A stretch of 64,000 nucleotides of DNA from Planctomycetota bacterium (GCA_003388505.1 QQVO01000060.1:124001-188000), one strand, 5' to 3'. Counted from the first letter of the stretch, positions 25,281 through 35,490 are shown. Notes: generated by a model from the sequence alone, not told the origin. Translations and numbers: made by a program.

Positions 25281-26501
25281 ATGTCTCGTGCTGGACTCAT
25301 TCTCGCCTCGATGCTGCCGGCTGTGTTGTTCTGTGCCCCGGTTGCAGACGCCTGTTCCGTCCCGGTGTTCCGGTACGCACTGGAGCACTGGCGGGCCGAT
25401 GCATACCTCGTGCAGGTGTTTCACAAGGGTGAGTTGACCCCCGAGCAGGCCAAGCGTCTTGAGGCACTCACTCTCGACGAAGACGGTCCGTCTCCGGCCA
25501 ACGTCGTCGTGGTCGCCGTTGACGTCGATGGCGAACTTGACGAAGGGACCGCCGCGCTGTGGGAGCGGCAGGATCCGACCGCGCTTCCGTGGATGGTCAT
25601 TCAGGCGCCCGGCAAGTTCGGCGCGCCGGCGGTCGACGTCTGGGCGGGCGAGTTTGAGAGCGAACTGACCGACAGTCTGGCAGACTCCCCGGTGCGATCG
25701 GAGATCGCGAAACTGCTTCTGGAAGGCGAGTCAGCCGTGTGGGCGTTGGTCGAATGCGGCGATGCCGAGCAGGACGCCGCCGCGTTTGAACTGCTGCAAT
25801 CGGAACTGCAGCGGTTGGAGGAAGTCCTGGAACTTCCGCCGATTGACCCGGCTGATCTGGCCGATCTCACCGTTGCCCCCGAAGAACTGAAACTGTCGTT
25901 TGCGGCGGTGCGCGTGCCGTATGACGACCCCCGCGAGCAATTGTTTCGCGAGATGCTGCTTTCGGTGGAACCGGACCTCCGCGCCCCGGAACTCACCAGC
26001 CGGCCGATGGCCTTTCCCATTTTCGGTCGCGGCCGGGCGCTGTACGCACTCGCGGGAGCAGGCCTGCATGCCGGGACGATCGAGGACGCGTGCCGCCACC
26101 TGGTCGGGGCCTGCACCTGCACGATCAAAGCGCAGAACGCGGATGGATTCGACCTGGTGATGGCGACCGACTGGGATCGCTTTGTTCAACCGGCGCTGGG
26201 AGGGGATGACAGCACGGCGTCGCTCACCGGTCTGGGCGAGTTCGACGCCACGTCCGAGACAGCGGCGTCATTTAATTCCCCTTCTGAACCGGACACCCGC
26301 CAGCCGGTGCTCGTGCCGATCCCCGAACCGTCGCCGGAACCGAGCGAGACCGAGACGAGCGCTCCTGCCGTCGCTGCGGCGCACCAGACGACAGCCGTCA
26401 CGGCCCCGCCAGCGCCGGTGACGGGCGCCACACTGCTTGCCGTCGCCTTGATACTCGGCGGCATCGCGGCCGGTTCCCTGCTGTTCATCGGCCGGCGTTG
26501 A
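25281..26501 (+). CDS. exported protein with C-terminal membrane anchor
   Basis: 406 residues. It has a signal peptide (LILASMLPAVLFCAPVADAC) and a mature start CSVPVFRYALEHWRADAY. The middle has acidic helices and a region reminiscent of a thioredoxin-like fold (VVVVAVDVDGELDEGTAALW, with ALPWMVIQAPG), seen by pattern only. A proline/serine-rich linker (about 335-380) leads to one membrane helix (GATLLAVALILGGIAAGSLL) and a basic tail, the form of a surface protein held in the membrane. I recall similar proteins in planctomycetes but no function. It is transcribed divergently from the PQQ operon. Confidence 0.65.
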   Translation: MSRAGLILASMLPAVLFCAPVADACSVPVFRYALEHWRADAYLVQVFHKGELTPEQAKRLEALTLDEDGPSPANVVVVAVDVDGELDEGTAALWERQDPTALPWMVIQAPGKFGAPAVDVWAGEFESELTDSLADSPVRSEIAKLLLEGESAVWALVECGDAEQDAAAFELLQSELQRLEEVLELPPIDPADLADLTVAPEELKLSFAAVRVPYDDPREQLFREMLLSVEPDLRAPELTSRPMAFPIFGRGRALYALAGAGLHAGTIEDACRHLVGACTCTIKAQNADGFDLVMATDWDRFVQPALGGDDSTASLTGLGEFDATSETAASFNSPSEPDTRQPVLVPIPEPSPEPSETETSAPAVAAAHQTTAVTAPPAPVTGATLLAVALILGGIAAGSLLFIGRR

Positions 26502-26524
26502 GGCTTTCGCTCAGCGTCGCAGGC

Positions 26525-28039
26525 TCAGCCGTCACTCGACTTGAGGATCGATGGCTTGAAGCCGGGGATGTCTGCGTCCAGAGGAAAGTACGGCCGCTTG
26601 AGCTTTTTGAACTTCACGTGATTGATTGTGGCGGGTGTCGGGCCGGGCGTATCAAGAACAAAAACTGCCTTGGCAATCGCACCATAGGCGAGACGGTAAT
26701 TCATCGGATTCTTGGCCACGAGGAACTTTGCATCGGCCGGATCGAGGCCGACTGCGCGGATCTGCTCATCAGCCCAATCGTAGGTCGCCCGGCTGGCGAT
26801 GAGGACGCGAACCTCGCCAATCCGAAAGACAGCCGTGGAGCCCATGTCTCCCGGTTCGCCTTCCCATTGTCCGCCGGTGTATGTGAACCGCCCATCGCAC
26901 AGTCGCTCCACGCGGCCGCGAAACGATCGCGGCTCCCCCCAGCGCGGGTCGAGGGCATGGCCAAGCGGAAGCGTGAGTTCGCTTTCCTCACCAGCCTGAT
27001 GACAGGTCCGCGCGGCGTCCGGATCGACCACCGAAACGATCGAGAGCTCATCGACCCCGCAGTCAACGAGAGCGGATAGCGTTGCAATGCTGTCACCTGC
27101 CGCGCCTCCGCCGCAACAATCGGCGGTCTCCACCAGAATGACCGGGCCGCCCTCGATCGCCGTTCCGCTGGAGATCGCCTCGAGCGGCGAAAGGGTTTCC
27201 GGTTCCAGATCAAACCGGCGATCCCAATATCGTTCGGCGATTTCCGCGGCCAGAGTTTCCGCGAGGTCCGGATCGCCGTCAGTCACGATCAGGCCTCCGC
27301 TGCCCATTTCTTCGCAGTCCATGTAGGGATGTATCAGGAAGAGGCTCGTCGAGAGTACTCCGCCCCGCTGTTCGAGAGACTTCGTGAAGCGCATCAGGTC
27401 GGCGAACGGGTCGTCCCCGTCGGTCGAACCGTGGATCGCACTGGTGATAACGGGCGCCTTGCCCACCGCCATCGTCGGTCGGCATTTTCCGGCGATCGTG
27501 TCGAGCAGCAGTCGTGCAGCACGGCGGCCGGTTGAAAACTGGTCTCGATGCGGATAGGTCTCCCAGGCCAGTAATGCGTCTGCATCACGAACCATCGCGG
27601 CCGTGACGTGCGCGTGGAGGTCCAGTGTGACAACGATTGGAACATCCGGCCCCACGATCTGCCGCGCGGCTGCGATGATGTCCCCCTCGGGGTCGTCGAC
27701 TCCCTCAGCCAGCGCGGCCCCATGCAGCGGCAGGAGTACGCCGTCGACCAGCAGCGCCTGCTGCAGTCGATCAAAGAGTTCGCCCCGCAGTTGCTGATAG
27801 CAGTCCCGTGTGATCGGCCCGGCTGAACAGGCCGATGCGTAGATCAACGGTGCCGCTTCCGCGCCTCCTTCGCGCAAGCCGCTCAACATTCCGCCGACCA
27901 CGCTCGTCGTCAAATCGAAGAGTTCGACTCCCCGAAACAGTCCACCCGCCTCATAGAGCGACATCTCAATCGGGAGTCCACCGAGGTGATTGCACTCGGT
28001 GAGAATCCCCCCCACTGCGATTCGCGGCGCGACGCCCAT
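26525..28039 (-). CDS. M81 family metallopeptidase (MlrC-like)
   Basis: 504 residues. It shows the MlrC/DUF1485 pattern: RIAVGGILTECNHL at the N-terminus, VDGVLLPLHGAALAEG, VTLDLHAHVTAAMV and AWETYPHRDQFSTGRRAARL. The family is named for microcystinase C, a zinc metallopeptidase that cuts the linear peptide product, but most members act on unknown substrates. The metal-binding D-x-H-x-H motif is in the LDLHAHV stretch. The gene diverges from an Nramp-like transporter and an enolase-superfamily gene and may take part in the same small catabolic unit; that is inferred. Confidence 0.8.
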   Translation of the reverse strand: MGVAPRIAVGGILTECNHLGGLPIEMSLYEAGGLFRGVELFDLTTSVVGGMLSGLREGGAEAAPLIYASACSAGPITRDCYQQLRGELFDRLQQALLVDGVLLPLHGAALAEGVDDPEGDIIAAARQIVGPDVPIVVTLDLHAHVTAAMVRDADALLAWETYPHRDQFSTGRRAARLLLDTIAGKCRPTMAVGKAPVITSAIHGSTDGDDPFADLMRFTKSLEQRGGVLSTSLFLIHPYMDCEEMGSGGLIVTDGDPDLAETLAAEIAERYWDRRFDLEPETLSPLEAISSGTAIEGGPVILVETADCCGGGAAGDSIATLSALVDCGVDELSIVSVVDPDAARTCHQAGEESELTLPLGHALDPRWGEPRSFRGRVERLCDGRFTYTGGQWEGEPGDMGSTAVFRIGEVRVLIASRATYDWADEQIRAVGLDPADAKFLVAKNPMNYRLAYGAIAKAVFVLDTPGPTPATINHVKFKKLKRPYFPLDADIPGFKPSILKSSDG

Positions 28040-28159
28040 GTGAGTTCCTGTTCGGATTGCAATCGGGACGGTGATCAGACGACGAGCGGAGGGAACGCAG
28101 GAATCTGAACATTAGCTGCCGTTCCGTTACGATGGCAACGAGCAACCGCCGGCCGTTGA

Positions 28160-29626
28160 GTGGGAGAAACGAAGTTGGTCAAAACTGCAGAACTCTTTCC
28201 GGAACCGCCTTCGCAATTGCGCGCGCCCGGTCTGCGGAATCTGCTGGCATTCGTCGGTCCCGGGCTGATCATCGCTTCCGTCACAATCGGCAGCGGGGAA
28301 CTGGTCTGGGCTTCCAGAAGCGGCGCCGTGTTCGGCTATCGAGTGCTGTGGTGCTTTCTGCTGGCGGGACTGTTCAAGGCTGTTCAGGTCTATTCGGCCG
28401 CCCGGCATATCACGTTGACGGGTGAGCATCCGATGGTCAGTTGGAAGGCGCTGCCCGGTCCTCCGCTCTGGTTCCCGCTGGTCATCGCCCTGCCGACGCT
28501 GTTGGTCATGCCAATTGCGTTCTCGAGCATCTCCGAGATTCTCGGCGGATACGTCCGGGAACTGACGGGCCTGTCAAACAGTGACAACCCGGTCGGCGTG
28601 TTCGGAGGGAGCGAGTTCTGGGACAACGTCTGGGGCGGCGTTGTGCTTACTGTCTGCTTCATTTTGGCCATCAGTTCTTCACTCGACACTCTGGAGCGGA
28701 TCTCGGCCGTTGTGCTGGGGCTGATCGTCCTGTGTGCGGCCGTATCGGTCATTGTCTGCCGGCCGGATGTGATCGCCGTCCTCTCCGGACTGCTGACGCC
28801 GATTGTTCCCGAGTACGACCCCTGGGTCCGCGAGACCTATCCGAATACCTTCGCCGGCCGCAGTCCCTGGCTGGAGATCGCCCTCTATCTGAGTGCGGTC
28901 GGCGGCGGAACGTATGACTACATCGGCTACGTCGGCATGATTCGCGCGAAAGGCTGGGGCCTCGCCGGAGAAGAGGCGGTCTCTCGCGCCCAACTCGACC
29001 AGCTTGATGAGGGCCAAGTCGCTCGCGCCCGAATCTGGACGCGGGCGGCGATGCTCGACACCGGCATTTCGTTCGCCAGCGTCATTATGGTGACGCTGCT
29101 GTTCGCCGTGCTGGGCAGCTTGCTGCTGCATCCGGAGCATCGAATTCCCGACAACGAAACGCTCCTGACGGAACAGGAAACATTTCTCACGCATCTGCAT
29201 CCGCACCTGCGGTGGCTCTACCGGGGCGGCGTGTTTCTTGCGTTCATCGGTACCCTGTATGGAGCATTCGAACTCTATCGGTATACGGTCGTCGAAAGCG
29301 CCCGTGCAATTCTGCCTCGCTGGACGCAGGACAAACACATACCGGTCTGGCGCACGGCCACCGTGGCGTACTGTTATGGCGGCGGTCTGATCATGATCTG
29401 GCTGCCGAAGGGAATCGCCGGGGACGTCTTGAGTCGCATGACGTTCGGCGCGGTGATTGGTGGTGCCACGTTATGCGGACTGTGGTGTTTCGCGATGCTC
29501 TGGACCGACTACGTCCGCTTGCCTGCTTCGCTCCGCATGAGCAAGCCGCTACAAATCTCGACGCTCATCGCCGGGGTCGCAATGACGGCCCTCGGAACGC
29601 AGACACTGTGGGTGTACTTCAGTTAG
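28160..29626 (+). CDS. Nramp-related membrane transporter
   Basis: 488 residues with about 11-12 hydrophobic segments. The first resembles Nramp TM1 in outline (LLAFVGPGLIIASVTIGSGE), but the metal-binding DPGN motif is replaced by TIGSGE and no MPH motif is seen in the middle. It therefore belongs to the Nramp-related family whose members are often annotated as Mn/Fe transporters without evidence. The substrate may not be a divalent metal. It begins with GTG 28160. It precedes the enolase-superfamily gene by 27 bases, suggesting an operon and possibly a small organic substrate. Confidence 0.7.
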   Translation: MGETKLVKTAELFPEPPSQLRAPGLRNLLAFVGPGLIIASVTIGSGELVWASRSGAVFGYRVLWCFLLAGLFKAVQVYSAARHITLTGEHPMVSWKALPGPPLWFPLVIALPTLLVMPIAFSSISEILGGYVRELTGLSNSDNPVGVFGGSEFWDNVWGGVVLTVCFILAISSSLDTLERISAVVLGLIVLCAAVSVIVCRPDVIAVLSGLLTPIVPEYDPWVRETYPNTFAGRSPWLEIALYLSAVGGGTYDYIGYVGMIRAKGWGLAGEEAVSRAQLDQLDEGQVARARIWTRAAMLDTGISFASVIMVTLLFAVLGSLLLHPEHRIPDNETLLTEQETFLTHLHPHLRWLYRGGVFLAFIGTLYGAFELYRYTVVESARAILPRWTQDKHIPVWRTATVAYCYGGGLIMIWLPKGIAGDVLSRMTFGAVIGGATLCGLWCFAMLWTDYVRLPASLRMSKPLQISTLIAGVAMTALGTQTLWVYFS

Positions 29627-29653
29627 TGCATACCGATGAACTGAAAGAGAACC

Positions 29654-30727
29654 GTGAAAATCACCGACTACACCCTGCACCGCCTCAAGATTCCGTTGCG
29701 TGAACCGATCGGTGATTCACAGGTGCGGTTTGACGTGCACTGGATGACGGTCGTTGAATTGCACACCGATGCGGGGCATTCCGGCGTCGGCTTCCAGATT
29801 CAGCAGGGAATGCCGACGGCCAGCCTCGACACTCTCAAGGTTCAGTTTGAACACGCCGTGTGGCCGAGCCTCCTGGGAGAACCGCCGCTGGGACTGGCGC
29901 AGCGGATCGTCCGACCGCGCGGCGGAAACGTCGGAGGTGGTTACCTGACGCCTCCCGTCGAAACGGCGTTGTGGGATATCGTCGCCAAACAGCAGGAACT
30001 TCCGCTGTACCGCGTTCTTGGGGGCACCGATCCGCGAGTGCCCGCCTACGGCAGTACGCTGGACTTCCGGCTGTCGGACGACGAGTTCCGCGAGAAGCTC
30101 GAACGATTTCGCAGCCTCGGTTTCGCGGCCATCAAGATCAAGGTCGGCCATCCCGATCTCGCCTGGGACTTGAGAAGGATCGCGATCACGAAAGACGTGA
30201 TGGGCGAAGGCGTCCGGCTGATGGTCGACGCCAACGAAGCCTGGTCGGTTAAAGAGACTCTGATTCGTCTGCACGCCTATCGCGCCGAGGGACACGACAT
30301 CTTCTGGATCGAAGACCCGATTACCCGTGACGACTATGCGGGGTACGCGACGCTGTGTGCGGAACTTCCGTTCACGCGCGTCAACACGGGCGAATACCTC
30401 GGCTACTCAGGCAAGCGGCGTCTGCTGGAACACAATGCCGTCGACGTTCTCAATGTCCACGACTCGATCGGCACCACTCGATCCGCCGCGCGGCTCGCGG
30501 CCGACTACGGCGTCCCGGTGTCGCTCGGCAACACGGTCCTCGAATTCGGCGTGCATCTGGCGGCAAGCCTGCCCGAGTGTCTCTGCCTCGAATTCTCCGA
30601 CCTGCAATGGAACGACATTGCCGTCGAGCCGATCCGGTTTGAAGCGGGTATGGCGATCGCTCCCGATCGCCTGGGCCACGGCATCGAACTGGACCGCGAC
30701 AAGCTGGCGTACTACTCCATGCCGTGA
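29654..30727 (+). CDS. enolase superfamily enzyme (mandelate racemase/muconate lactonizing type)
   Basis: 357 residues. The N-terminal capping domain (about 1-120) is followed by the barrel. The KIKV Lys pair at about 157-160 is the general base motif. Metal ligands are visible as D in LMVDANEAW, E in FWIEDPI and E in RVNTGEYL. The family removes a proton alpha to a carboxylate and then carries out racemisation, dehydration or cycloisomerisation; the substrate cannot be told. It forms a likely operon with the Nramp-related transporter and is divergent from the MlrC gene. Confidence 0.85.
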   Translation: MKITDYTLHRLKIPLREPIGDSQVRFDVHWMTVVELHTDAGHSGVGFQIQQGMPTASLDTLKVQFEHAVWPSLLGEPPLGLAQRIVRPRGGNVGGGYLTPPVETALWDIVAKQQELPLYRVLGGTDPRVPAYGSTLDFRLSDDEFREKLERFRSLGFAAIKIKVGHPDLAWDLRRIAITKDVMGEGVRLMVDANEAWSVKETLIRLHAYRAEGHDIFWIEDPITRDDYAGYATLCAELPFTRVNTGEYLGYSGKRRLLEHNAVDVLNVHDSIGTTRSAARLAADYGVPVSLGNTVLEFGVHLAASLPECLCLEFSDLQWNDIAVEPIRFEAGMAIAPDRLGHGIELDRDKLAYYSMP

Positions 30728-30914
30728 AGAACGACGGTCGCCGGATGCGGGCGGTTGCTATCAATCAAACACGGCTGATCGTGCCGCGAGCAATTGAGCG
30801 GGACGGAGTATGAAGCCGTTACTGCCGGAGATGGTGGCAGTTGAGTGCGCCACGCTGATCCGAGCATCAGCCGTGCCGAGGGCGGTAACCGCCGCAATCA
30901 AGTGCTGCGTCCAA

Positions 30915-30988
30915 TATCCCCGGCAGGATTCGAACCTGCAACCTTCGGCTCCGGAGGCCGACACTCTATCCAATTGAGCTACGGGGAC
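30915..30988 (-). tRNA. tRNA-Arg (anticodon CCG)
   Basis: The minus strand folds as a full cloverleaf. The acceptor stem GTCCCCG pairs with CGGGGAT, the D loop contains AGCTCAATTGGATAGAG, the anticodon stem TCGGC/GCCGA encloses CTCCGGA with anticodon CCG, and the T arm carries GGTTCGAATCC. The discriminator base is A. The CCA end is not encoded. It reads CGG codons. It stands alone between the enolase-superfamily gene and the ABC transporter genes. Confidence 0.95.
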
Positions 30989-31178
30989 CCGCTGAGACAG
31001 CAGTCTGAAATCTACGGCTGGCGGAATGGGGTGTCAACTCCCGGCGCGAACCGGACGTTGCCGGGCGTTGGCATCGTCGGCTCGCTTTCTGTATGAATGC
31101 AGAGGGGACGGCGATGTGTTGTCCGTCTATTGCGTTACTGCTGCAATCTGCACTTCTGCAATCTGCGTTGAAAGTTCT

Positions 31179-31865
31179 GTGAACCAGCCGGCTCCCGATC
31201 TTTGCGTCCACGGCGTCACCAAGCGGTTCGAGGGAACGGCCGGCGCGATCGATGTGTTGACCGGGGCGGAGCTGTCCCTGTCGCGCGGCGAGGTCGCCGT
31301 CGTGACCGGACCGTCCGGCTCGGGGAAGAGCACACTGCTCTACATCATCGGCCTGCTCGACACACCCACGTCGGGGGAGGTTCAGATCTCCGGAAAGGAT
31401 GTGCTGACGCTCGACGCCACTCAGCAGGCCGAGTTTCGCAACCGGAACATCGGCTTCGTCTTCCAGGATCATCACCTGCTGCCGCAATGCACCGTGCTGG
31501 AGAATGTGCTGCTGCCGTCGATCGCGGGCGAGGGGGCCGGCGCTGTGGAGGCGGAGCGGGCTCAACAACTCCTGGGGCGCGTCGGCCTGGCCGATCGCGT
31601 GCAGCACAGGCCGGCTCAACTCTCCGGCGGGGAACGTCAGCGAGTCGCGGTCTGCCGGGCCCTGATTAACGCACCGCTGCTGCTGCTGGCCGACGAACCG
31701 ACCGGCAATCTCGACCAGAAGACCGCCGAGTCGGTGGGATCGCTGTTGCTCGAGATCGCCGTCGAACAGAACACGATGCTGGTCTGCGTGACCCACAGCC
31801 TCGAACTTGCGCGGCGCTTCGACCAGCGTTACGAATTGAGCGAGGGCCAGCTCGTTCGCCAATAA
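31179..31865 (+). CDS. ABC transporter ATP-binding protein, LolD/MacB type
   Basis: 228 residues. Walker A GPSGSGKS (about 43-50), the Q-loop FVFQDHHLL, signature LSGGERQRVAVCRAL, Walker B LLLLADEPTGNLD and the H-loop (VTHS) are all present. The length and LLYIIGLLDTPTSGEV pattern fit the LolD/MacB/FtsE family, which extrudes lipoproteins or other substrates from the membrane. A GTG at 31179 is chosen as start because the frame upstream has no family character. The FtsX-type permease follows 22 bases later, clearly the partner. Confidence 0.85.
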   Translation: MNQPAPDLCVHGVTKRFEGTAGAIDVLTGAELSLSRGEVAVVTGPSGSGKSTLLYIIGLLDTPTSGEVQISGKDVLTLDATQQAEFRNRNIGFVFQDHHLLPQCTVLENVLLPSIAGEGAGAVEAERAQQLLGRVGLADRVQHRPAQLSGGERQRVAVCRALINAPLLLLADEPTGNLDQKTAESVGSLLLEIAVEQNTMLVCVTHSLELARRFDQRYELSEGQLVRQ

Positions 31866-31887
31866 CCGAATCCAACCGCACTGAGAC

Positions 31888-34800
31888 ATGTCGCCGGCAC
31901 GACTCATCCTCAGCAGTCTGCGCCATTACTGGCGGACGCATTTCGCCGTCGTGCTTGGCGTGGCCGCCGCGACGGCCGTCATCGGCGGCGCGCTGATCGT
32001 CGGCGACTCCGTCCGCGCGAGCCTCACGAGGATGAGCCTCGAACGGCTCGGCGGCGTCGATCACGCACTGACGAGTCAAAGGTTCTTTCGCGAGGATCTG
32101 GTCCGGGATGCGTTCTTCCAACTCAATTCCTCGCCGATCGCTGATGTCGCACCCGCGATCGTGCTGCCCGGGAGCCTCACGGCGCGGACGCCTCCGGACG
32201 GCAACGGCGAGGTCCGCACCAGACGGGCGGGAGGCGTTCAGGTCTACGGCATTGACCCGCGTTTTCAAATGATGATGTCGCGCGATGACGAGACGACGGA
32301 CAATGCATCGCAGGGGCAATCGCTGGGGACGCTCGAGACGCGCGCCGTGTTGAATCGCAGGGCGGCCGAGGAACTCGGCGTCGCCGTCGGCGACCAGGTC
32401 TCGCTGGTCGTCGAAATCCCACCCTCGATCCCGCGCGATTCGCTGCTGGGAGAACGGAATGAAACCGTGGTGGAAGTCCCCCTCACCGTCGCCGGGATCG
32501 CGGAGCCCGAGTCGACGCAGGGGCGGTTCGGCCTCAACCCCAGTCAGCAGTTACCGCTCAACGTCTTCGTCTCGCTGCGGTACTTGCAGCGTCTGCTCGA
32601 CCTCAGCGCCCTCGAACCAACGCCCCGAGACCCCACCTCGCGGCCGGCCCGCGTGAACGCGATCTTCGTCGGGATGCTGGGAACGGGCGGAGAGACGCCC
32701 CTCCACCAGCGCACCTCTCCGGAAGCGGCCGCGTTCTTGACGGAGCGACTTGCGGAAGCGCTCACCCTCGAAGACCTCACGTTGCGCATCGCCGTCAACG
32801 AAGACCACGGCTACTTCGCGCTCGAGAGTGAGCAGATGATTCTCGACTCGACGACCGCCGCGGCCGGAAAACGCGTCGCCGATACGATGGGGCTCGCGAC
32901 TTCGCCCGTCTACGTGTATCTCCTCAATGAGATCGCGAACCTCAATGCCCCTGACGCCTATTCGATGTACCCGGTCGTCGCCGGGATCAACTTCACGGAC
33001 GACCCGCCGTTCGGGCCGTTCGAGTACGTGTCCGAACCGGAGTTTCCGCTGGCTGATGACGAGATCGTCATCAATGACTGGCTCGCCGAGGATCTGCATG
33101 CGACGCGCGGAGACCGGGTTCGCGTGGAATATTTCGTCGTCGGCGATCGGGGCGAATTGCCGGAGGAGACGGCCGAGTTTCGGATCGCGGGCGTCGTCAA
33201 GCTGACCGGCGCAGCGGACGACCGCGGCTTCACCCCCGAAGTGAAGGGCATTACGGACGTCGAAGGGTTCGATGACTGGCGTCAGCCGTTTCCGCTCGAA
33301 CTGGATCGAGTCACGCTGCGCGACGACGAGTACTGGGACCCGCAGGACGCGAACCGCAAGGCCTATCGGGCAACCCCCAAGGTGTTTATGGCGCTCGACG
33401 CGGCGCAGGCCCGCTGGCAGAGCCGCTACGGAGACCTGACCTCGCTGAGAATCGCGGCCGGGGAGGGCGAGAGTCTGCGCGAGACTGCCGGCGAATTTGA
33501 AGCGCAACTGCTGGATGAACTTTCGCCGGCGGAGACCGGCCTGGTCTTTCAACCGGTCAAGTTCCAGGGCGTTCAGGCGGCGCAGGGAACGACCGATTTC
33601 ACCGGGCTGTTTATCGGCTTCAGCTTCTTTCTGATCCTGTCGGCCGCCATTCTGATCAACCTGTTGTTCCGGCTCGGGATCGAGCAGCGGTTCTCCCAGA
33701 TTGGACTGCTGGCCGCAGTCGGGTGGTCGCCCGCTTCGGTGCGCAAGGCGTTTCTGCTCGAAGGATTGGCGCTCGTCCTGATCGGCGGCGTCATCGGAAC
33801 GGCGCTCTCGGTCGGTTACGCGGCTGTCATGATCTACGGTCTGAAGACCTGGTGGGTGGGCGCCATCGGAACCCGCTTTCTGTTTCTCGAGGTTGAACCG
33901 CTGACGTTGCTGTCCGGCCTGTCGGCGGCCGGTATTCTGGCAATGCTCGTCGTCTGGCGAGCGGTCCGCACGACGAACCAGATGTCCAATCGCGAGCTTC
34001 TCTCCGGAGCGATTGAACCGGCTGCGACGCGGGACCGCATCCGGAACCAATCACGGACCGCAATCTGGCTGGCCTGGGGCGCAACGGGCGTCGTCGTTCT
34101 CCTGCTGATTGTTGCGCTGACCGGCCTGCTGCCGCAAAGTGAGGCGTTCAGCGGGTTTTCCTGGCAGGTGGTCGCGTTCTTCGTCATCGGGGTGGCGGCG
34201 CTGACGGCCGGCCTGGCGGCGCTGGCCGTCTGGCTGAACTCCGACCGCGCCGCAGCGGTCAAGGGGCGCGGCGCGGCGGCCTTCGCACGGCTCAGCTTGC
34301 GCAACGCCGCGCGCCGGCGGGCGCGGAGCGTGCTCACCGCCAGTCTCATTGCTTCGGCGACGTTTGTCATCGTCGCCGTCGCGGCCGGTCATCGAAACCC
34401 CGTCAGCGAGACTCCCGATCCCGAGTCGGGAAACGGCGGCTTCGTCCTCGTCGCCGAGTCGAGCATCCCCCTGCTCTACGACCTCAACACACCGGACGGT
34501 CGCAGCCAGCTCGGCATTGATGTCAGCGACGAAGACGCGCACTTGATCGAAACCATGCGCGTCGCGCCGTTTCACGTGAAACGCGGAGAGGATGCGAGCT
34601 GCCTGAATCTCTATCGCACCCGGCTGCCGACAATCCTCGGCGTGCCGCAGGACGTGATTGACGAGTTCACCGCGAGCAACCGCTTCAAATTCGCCAACAC
34701 AAGCGCCGAAGAGCCGTGGCGGCTGCTCGAAGCGGACCTCGAGACCGGCAACGTCCCCGTGCTGGGAGACATGAACACGCTGCAATACAGCCTGCACCTC

Positions 34801-35457
34801 GGCGTGGGAGGAACACTCGACGTTCCCGGCAACGACGCCAACCTCGAGGTCGCCGGCATGCTCGATGGCAGCATCTTTCAGGGCGTGCTGCTCATGTCGG
34901 AAGAGAACTTCCACGAACTCTTTCCCCGCGAGGCGGGCTTCGCATATTTTCTGATTGAGACGCCGGTCGAAAACGCAGCCGCATTGTCCACGCTGCTCGA
35001 AACGGAGTTGAGCGACTCCGGGTTCGACGCCGAGCGAGTCGCGCAGAGGCTGGCCGACTTCCTCGCCGTTCAGAACACGTACCTCTCGACCTTCCTGACG
35101 CTGGGTGGACTCGGATTGCTGCTGGGGACGTTGGGATTGGCGACCGTCATGCTCCGCAATGTGCTGGAGCGTCGCGGGGAACTGGCCTTGATGCGGGCCG
35201 TCGGATTCAAGGACACGCCGCTGGCCGAAATCGTCCTGTGGGAAAACGCGCTGTTGATGTTGTGGGGCATCGCGGCGGGGGCGATTTCCGCTTTCGTCGC
35301 CATGGCGCCCCACCTGAGCACGACCGGCGCGGACGTCCCGTGGCTGAACCTGGCGGGCATGCTCGCGATTGTCGTTGTCGTCGGGATGCTGTCGGCCTTC
35401 GCCGCCGTGCGGGCGGCCGTCCGCACTCCGATTCTTTCGACGCTGCGCGGAGATTGA
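31888..35457 (+). CDS. FtsX-type ABC permease, double FtsX domain
   Basis: 1189 residues. One N-terminal membrane helix (about 20-40) is followed by a very large extracytoplasmic region (about 45-560) that starts with DSVRASLTRMSLERLGGVDH. Three helices around 573-700 form the first FtsX domain (LFIGFSFFLILSAAILINLL). More helices occur at about 730-790, then a second periplasmic part and a C-terminal FtsX domain (about 1065-1185, for example TLGGLGLLLGTLGLATVMLR). The double FtsX design is that of large MacB-like permeases. Together with the ATPase just upstream it should form a mechanotransmission exporter. The substrate is unknown. Confidence 0.8.
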   Translation: MSPARLILSSLRHYWRTHFAVVLGVAAATAVIGGALIVGDSVRASLTRMSLERLGGVDHALTSQRFFREDLVRDAFFQLNSSPIADVAPAIVLPGSLTARTPPDGNGEVRTRRAGGVQVYGIDPRFQMMMSRDDETTDNASQGQSLGTLETRAVLNRRAAEELGVAVGDQVSLVVEIPPSIPRDSLLGERNETVVEVPLTVAGIAEPESTQGRFGLNPSQQLPLNVFVSLRYLQRLLDLSALEPTPRDPTSRPARVNAIFVGMLGTGGETPLHQRTSPEAAAFLTERLAEALTLEDLTLRIAVNEDHGYFALESEQMILDSTTAAAGKRVADTMGLATSPVYVYLLNEIANLNAPDAYSMYPVVAGINFTDDPPFGPFEYVSEPEFPLADDEIVINDWLAEDLHATRGDRVRVEYFVVGDRGELPEETAEFRIAGVVKLTGAADDRGFTPEVKGITDVEGFDDWRQPFPLELDRVTLRDDEYWDPQDANRKAYRATPKVFMALDAAQARWQSRYGDLTSLRIAAGEGESLRETAGEFEAQLLDELSPAETGLVFQPVKFQGVQAAQGTTDFTGLFIGFSFFLILSAAILINLLFRLGIEQRFSQIGLLAAVGWSPASVRKAFLLEGLALVLIGGVIGTALSVGYAAVMIYGLKTWWVGAIGTRFLFLEVEPLTLLSGLSAAGILAMLVVWRAVRTTNQMSNRELLSGAIEPAATRDRIRNQSRTAIWLAWGATGVVVLLLIVALTGLLPQSEAFSGFSWQVVAFFVIGVAALTAGLAALAVWLNSDRAAAVKGRGAAAFARLSLRNAARRRARSVLTASLIASATFVIVAVAAGHRNPVSETPDPESGNGGFVLVAESSIPLLYDLNTPDGRSQLGIDVSDEDAHLIETMRVAPFHVKRGEDASCLNLYRTRLPTILGVPQDVIDEFTASNRFKFANTSAEEPWRLLEADLETGNVPVLGDMNTLQYSLHLGVGGTLDVPGNDANLEVAGMLDGSIFQGVLLMSEENFHELFPREAGFAYFLIETPVENAAALSTLLETELSDSGFDAERVAQRLADFLAVQNTYLSTFLTLGGLGLLLGTLGLATVMLRNVLERRGELALMRAVGFKDTPLAEIVLWENALLMLWGIAAGAISAFVAMAPHLSTTGADVPWLNLAGMLAIVVVVGMLSAFAAVRAAVRTPILSTLRGD

Positions 35458-35490
35458 TCTGTCACAACCATCCAATCAGAACGGTTCACC

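Noticed and set aside
32551..35475. Long minus-strand ORFs opposite the FtsX permease
   Set aside because: They are shadows of a gene with clear FtsX domains; their translations lack any family pattern.
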